A stretch of 8,875 nucleotides of DNA. It comes from Gammaproteobacteria bacterium. GTDB lineage: Bacteria > Pseudomonadota > Gammaproteobacteria > Steroidobacterales > Woeseiaceae. A program made the position numbers and the translations under genes. Location of the stretch: the NCBI GenBank assembly GCA_003645495.1, contig QNFK01000049.1:1-8875 (forward strand), in the 5' to 3' direction. Every line of letters starts with the position of its first letter. Position 1 is the first letter of the stretch. The notes beneath the pieces were generated by a model. The model saw only the letters and a list, made by a program, of their open reading frames with translations. It did not search any database and was not told the DNA's origin. This document shows, piece by piece, positions 7,005 through 8,875 of this stretch.

Positions 7005-7964
7005 CTAGGAATCCAGTGAATCCAGCCAGTCGTCATCCGAACCCTCATTGATACCCGCGAACAACGGTGTGCTCAGATAGCGCTCTCCGGTGTCCGGGAG
7101 CATGGCGAGAATTACCGATCCTTTCTCGGCTTTGCCGGCAACGTCAAATGCGGCAGCCAGCGTTGCCCCTGATGAAATGCCGACAAATATGCCTTCTTCG
7201 GCAGCTATTCTCCTGGCTATCTCAATAGCGTCATCATCAGTGACCGGAATAAGGTCATCGAACACATCGCGGTTCAATACCTCGGGTATGAAGTCCGGCG
7301 TCCAGCCCTGGATCTTGTGCGGTGCCCATTCATCGCCTGCAAGCAACGCGGCACCTGCCGGTTCTGTTGCAACAATACGGACCCCCGGTCGTGCAGCCTT
7401 GATCACCTCGCCGGCACCCGTCATGGTGCCGCCCGTACCGTATCCTGTGACCCAGTAGTCGAGCCGTCTGCCCGCAAAATCCATGAGAATCTCCGGACCG
7501 GTCGTGTGCCGGTGATACTCCGGATTTGCCGGGTTTTCAAACTGTCGCGCGAGAATCCAGCCGTGTTTTTCAGCCAGTTCTTCTGCCTTGCGAACCATCC
7601 CGGTGCCGCGTTCGGCAGCCGGCGTCAGGATTACTTTGGCACCCAGGCCACGCATGATTTGTCGGCGCTCGACAGAAAAGGAATCCGCCATGGTTGCAAC
7701 GAAATTGTAACCCTTGGCTGCACACACCATTGCCAGCGCGATGCCGGTGTTGCCGGAGGTCGCCTCGACGATCGTTTGTCCAGGCTTTATTTCGCCGCGC
7801 TGCTCTGCAGCAGTCACGATCGCAAAGGCCAGTCGATCTTTTACCGAAGCCATCGGATTGAATGACTCAACCTTGACGTACATTTCAATTCCAGCCGGGG
7901 CCATTTTGTTGAGGCGAACTACAGGTGTGTTACCGATCGTGTCCAGAATGCTGTCGTAAATCAT
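7005..7964 (-). CDS. cysK: Cysteine synthase A (O-acetylserine sulfhydrylase)
   Basis: This cytoplasmic PLP enzyme joins O-acetylserine and sulfide to give cysteine and acetate, the last step of sulfate assimilation. At 319 residues it matches CysK (E. coli, 323). The PLP lysine is K42 in SVKDR (40-44); the substrate loop TSGNTG is at 69-74, the PLP phosphate loop GTGGT at 176-180, and GISSGA at 262-267 supplies the serine that holds the pyridine nitrogen. PHKIQGWTPDFIP (215-227) and QFENPANPE (141-149) favour the CysK over the CysM subtype, though the two are close and CysM-type use of thiosulfate cannot be ruled out. The C-terminus ends in an acidic tail, EGSDDDWLDSLDS. The ATG at 7964 is preceded by a good GGGGGA at eight-base spacing. 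The gene is divergent from cysB, which is expected to activate it with O- or N-acetylserine as inducer. Confidence 0.93.
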   Translation of the reverse strand: MIYDSILDTIGNTPVVRLNKMAPAGIEMYVKVESFNPMASVKDRLAFAIVTAAEQRGEIKPGQTIVEATSGNTGIALAMVCAAKGYNFVATMADSFSVERRQIMRGLGAKVILTPAAERGTGMVRKAEELAEKHGWILARQFENPANPEYHRHTTGPEILMDFAGRRLDYWVTGYGTGGTMTGAGEVIKAARPGVRIVATEPAGAALLAGDEWAPHKIQGWTPDFIPEVLNRDVFDDLIPVTDDDAIEIARRIAAEEGIFVGISSGATLAAAFDVAGKAEKGSVILAMLPDTGERYLSTPLFAGINEGSDDDWLDSLDS

Positions 7965-8297
7965 GTTGTTTTCCCCCGAATTTCTGGTTTTCGACCCGCT
8001 GAACGGGCCTTATGCGGATTTATTATTTGTGCAACCTTTTGCTCGTATTCTGCATCATACAGATACCAGTTTAATGTTCAGTATAGCGGAGAATCTGGCG
8101 GATCAATTGAGCTGCCTCGCGGAAAATATAGTTACTTGTGTTATTTCCGAACGTTATATGCAGGGCTTTTTCTAAGCAATCCGGGCCCGATATCATTAAT
8201 CGACAATAAAACACCAAAAAACAACAAATTCCTGAAACGTTCATGTCATTCGACGGTCTACGGATAGGAGCCGGCAACATCTGACGTCACTGCCCGC
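7965..8297. promoter_or_regulatory. Divergent cysK-cysB control region
   Basis: This 333-bp stretch has no gene and separates divergent cysK and cysB, so it should hold both promoters and the CysB sites. Towards cysK a TATACT -10 is at 8085-8080. Towards cysB the -10-like hexamers TATAGT (8127-8132) and TATATG (8155-8160) stand out, neither with a good -35. GTTA occurs three times in the same orientation, at 8131, 8140 and 8153, twice as GTTAT; these are candidate CysB contacts but the CysB consensus is too loose to call them. The cysK leader (about 108 bases) contains a 6-bp stem, GGCCCG with CGGGTC, and a TTCAG loop (minus, 8008-7992). Bases about 8201-8230 are A-rich. CysB in enteric bacteria represses its own gene and activates its targets, so one set of sites could serve both directions. 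Confidence 0.7.
8080..8106 (-). promoter_or_regulatory. Candidate cysK promoter
   Basis: On the minus strand TTGATC (8106-8101) is followed after 15 bases by TATACT (8085-8080), a five-of-six match to the -10 consensus. The spacer is shorter than the usual 17, and a 17-base spacer would leave a poor -35. A weak -35 is expected at CysB-activated promoters. Transcription would start near 8073, giving a leader of about 108 bases. Confidence 0.4.
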
Positions 8298-8875
8298 ATG
8301 AAACTACAACAATTAAAATATTTGTTAGCAATTGTAGATAATGGCCTCAATATCACTGCGGCCGCTGATCGCCTGTACACGTCACAACCAGGTGTCAGCA
8401 AACAACTCAAGCTCCTGGAAGAAGAGCTGGGGCTGCAGTTGTTTACACGCAAAGGCAAAAGTCTTCACCATGTAACCCGGGCGGGCGAACAGGTTCTTAA
8501 GCGTGCCCGAATGATCATGTCTGAAGTCGATGAGATTCGCTGCCTGGCAGCCGATTTTTACCAGGAAGAAGAAGGAACACTAACCGTCGCGGCAACCAAT
8601 ACACAGGCCCGCTATGTGCTGCCCAATATCATTCGTGAACTACGGACGTTATATCCAAATGTAAGTCTCAATCTACACCAGGGGACGTCCGAGCAAATCG
8701 CCGACCTGATCACCCGGGACCAGGTTGATTTTGCGATCGCCAGCGGCGGCGACGAGTTATTCGGCGATCTGCTGCGCTTGCCAGGCTATCACTGGGACAG
8801 AACAGTGCTCGTTCCCAACGATCATGACCTGACAAAACTGAACCGCGAGGTCACATTGTACGACCTTGCTCAATA
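8298..8875 (+). CDS. cysB: LysR-type regulator CysB, 3' end missing
   Basis: CysB is the LysR-family activator of the cysteine regulon; it responds to N-acetylserine and is antagonised by sulfide or thiosulfate in enteric bacteria. About 192 residues of the usual 324 are visible. The winged helix-turn-helix is residues 1-60, with MKLQQLKYLLAIVDNGLN and YTSQPGVSKQL (27-37), both close to E. coli CysB. The effector domain begins near 90 and keeps T100, T102 and Q103 in ATNTQARY and W166 in YHWD, at the same numbers as in the enteric protein; position 149 is Ser where enteric CysB has Thr. The close paralogue Cbl shares much of this, but the match and the cysK neighbour favour CysB. The start is certain: an in-frame TAG lies at 8265-8267 and no ATG, GTG or TTG comes between it and 8298. 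There is no Shine-Dalgarno at normal distance; the nearest AGGAG (8266-8270) is 27 bases away. Confidence 0.92.
   Translation, partial: MKLQQLKYLLAIVDNGLNITAAADRLYTSQPGVSKQLKLLEEELGLQLFTRKGKSLHHVTRAGEQVLKRARMIMSEVDEIRCLAADFYQEEEGTLTVAATNTQARYVLPNIIRELRTLYPNVSLNLHQGTSEQIADLITRDQVDFAIASGGDELFGDLLRLPGYHWDRTVLVPNDHDLTKLNREVTLYDLAQ

Noticed and set aside
7317..7865. 182-codon plus-strand frame opposite cysK
   Set aside because: It is fully inside cysK on the other strand and looks like a composition shadow.
8023..8058. 11-codon frame MMQNTSKRLHK in the cysK leader
   Set aside because: It has no ribosome binding site, no cysteine codons and ends far from cysK, so there is nothing to support a regulatory role.

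Overview
The window looks like chromosomal DNA of a gammaproteobacterium. A full-length GlnE with the E. coli domain order, a CysB that keeps E. coli residue numbering around its ligand pocket, and a cysK next to cysB all point there. The truncated TPR gene at the left edge belongs to a TolB-like/TPR family common in free-living, often marine, Gammaproteobacteria; this narrower placement is inference. I see no tRNA, rRNA, CRISPR array, insertion sequence or phage gene.

Layout. Bases 1-1310 (+) hold the C-terminal part of the TolB-like/TPR protein, whose start lies outside the window. It converges on a minus-strand block that reads right to left: cysK (7964-7005), a GAF/GGDEF/EAL cyclic-di-GMP protein (6863-4650), glnE (4532-1566), and a 50-codon membrane-protein gene (1569-1417) whose ATG overlaps the glnE stop as ATGA. 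At the right edge cysB (+, from 8298, cut by the window end) is divergent from cysK across a 333-bp control region.

How the genes fit together. CysB is the activator of cysteine biosynthesis genes and CysK makes the last step of that pathway, so the divergent pair is a compact regulator-target unit. GlnE controls glutamine synthetase by reversible adenylylation and so links the cluster to nitrogen status. The cyclic-di-GMP protein between them has an intact EAL active site but a ruined GGDEF motif, so it is probably a phosphodiesterase with a regulatory GGDEF domain. The four minus-strand genes could form one transcript, but the 141-bp and 117-bp gaps leave room for internal promoters and I found no convincing terminator or promoter in either.

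Most worth a second look: the coupled small membrane protein behind glnE; the degenerate GGDEF domain; the cysB start, which has no Shine-Dalgarno at normal distance and sits just behind a 13-residue upstream reading frame; and a perfect 18-bp palindrome across the stop codon of the TPR gene. I found no defence, secretion or other clearly new multi-gene system here.
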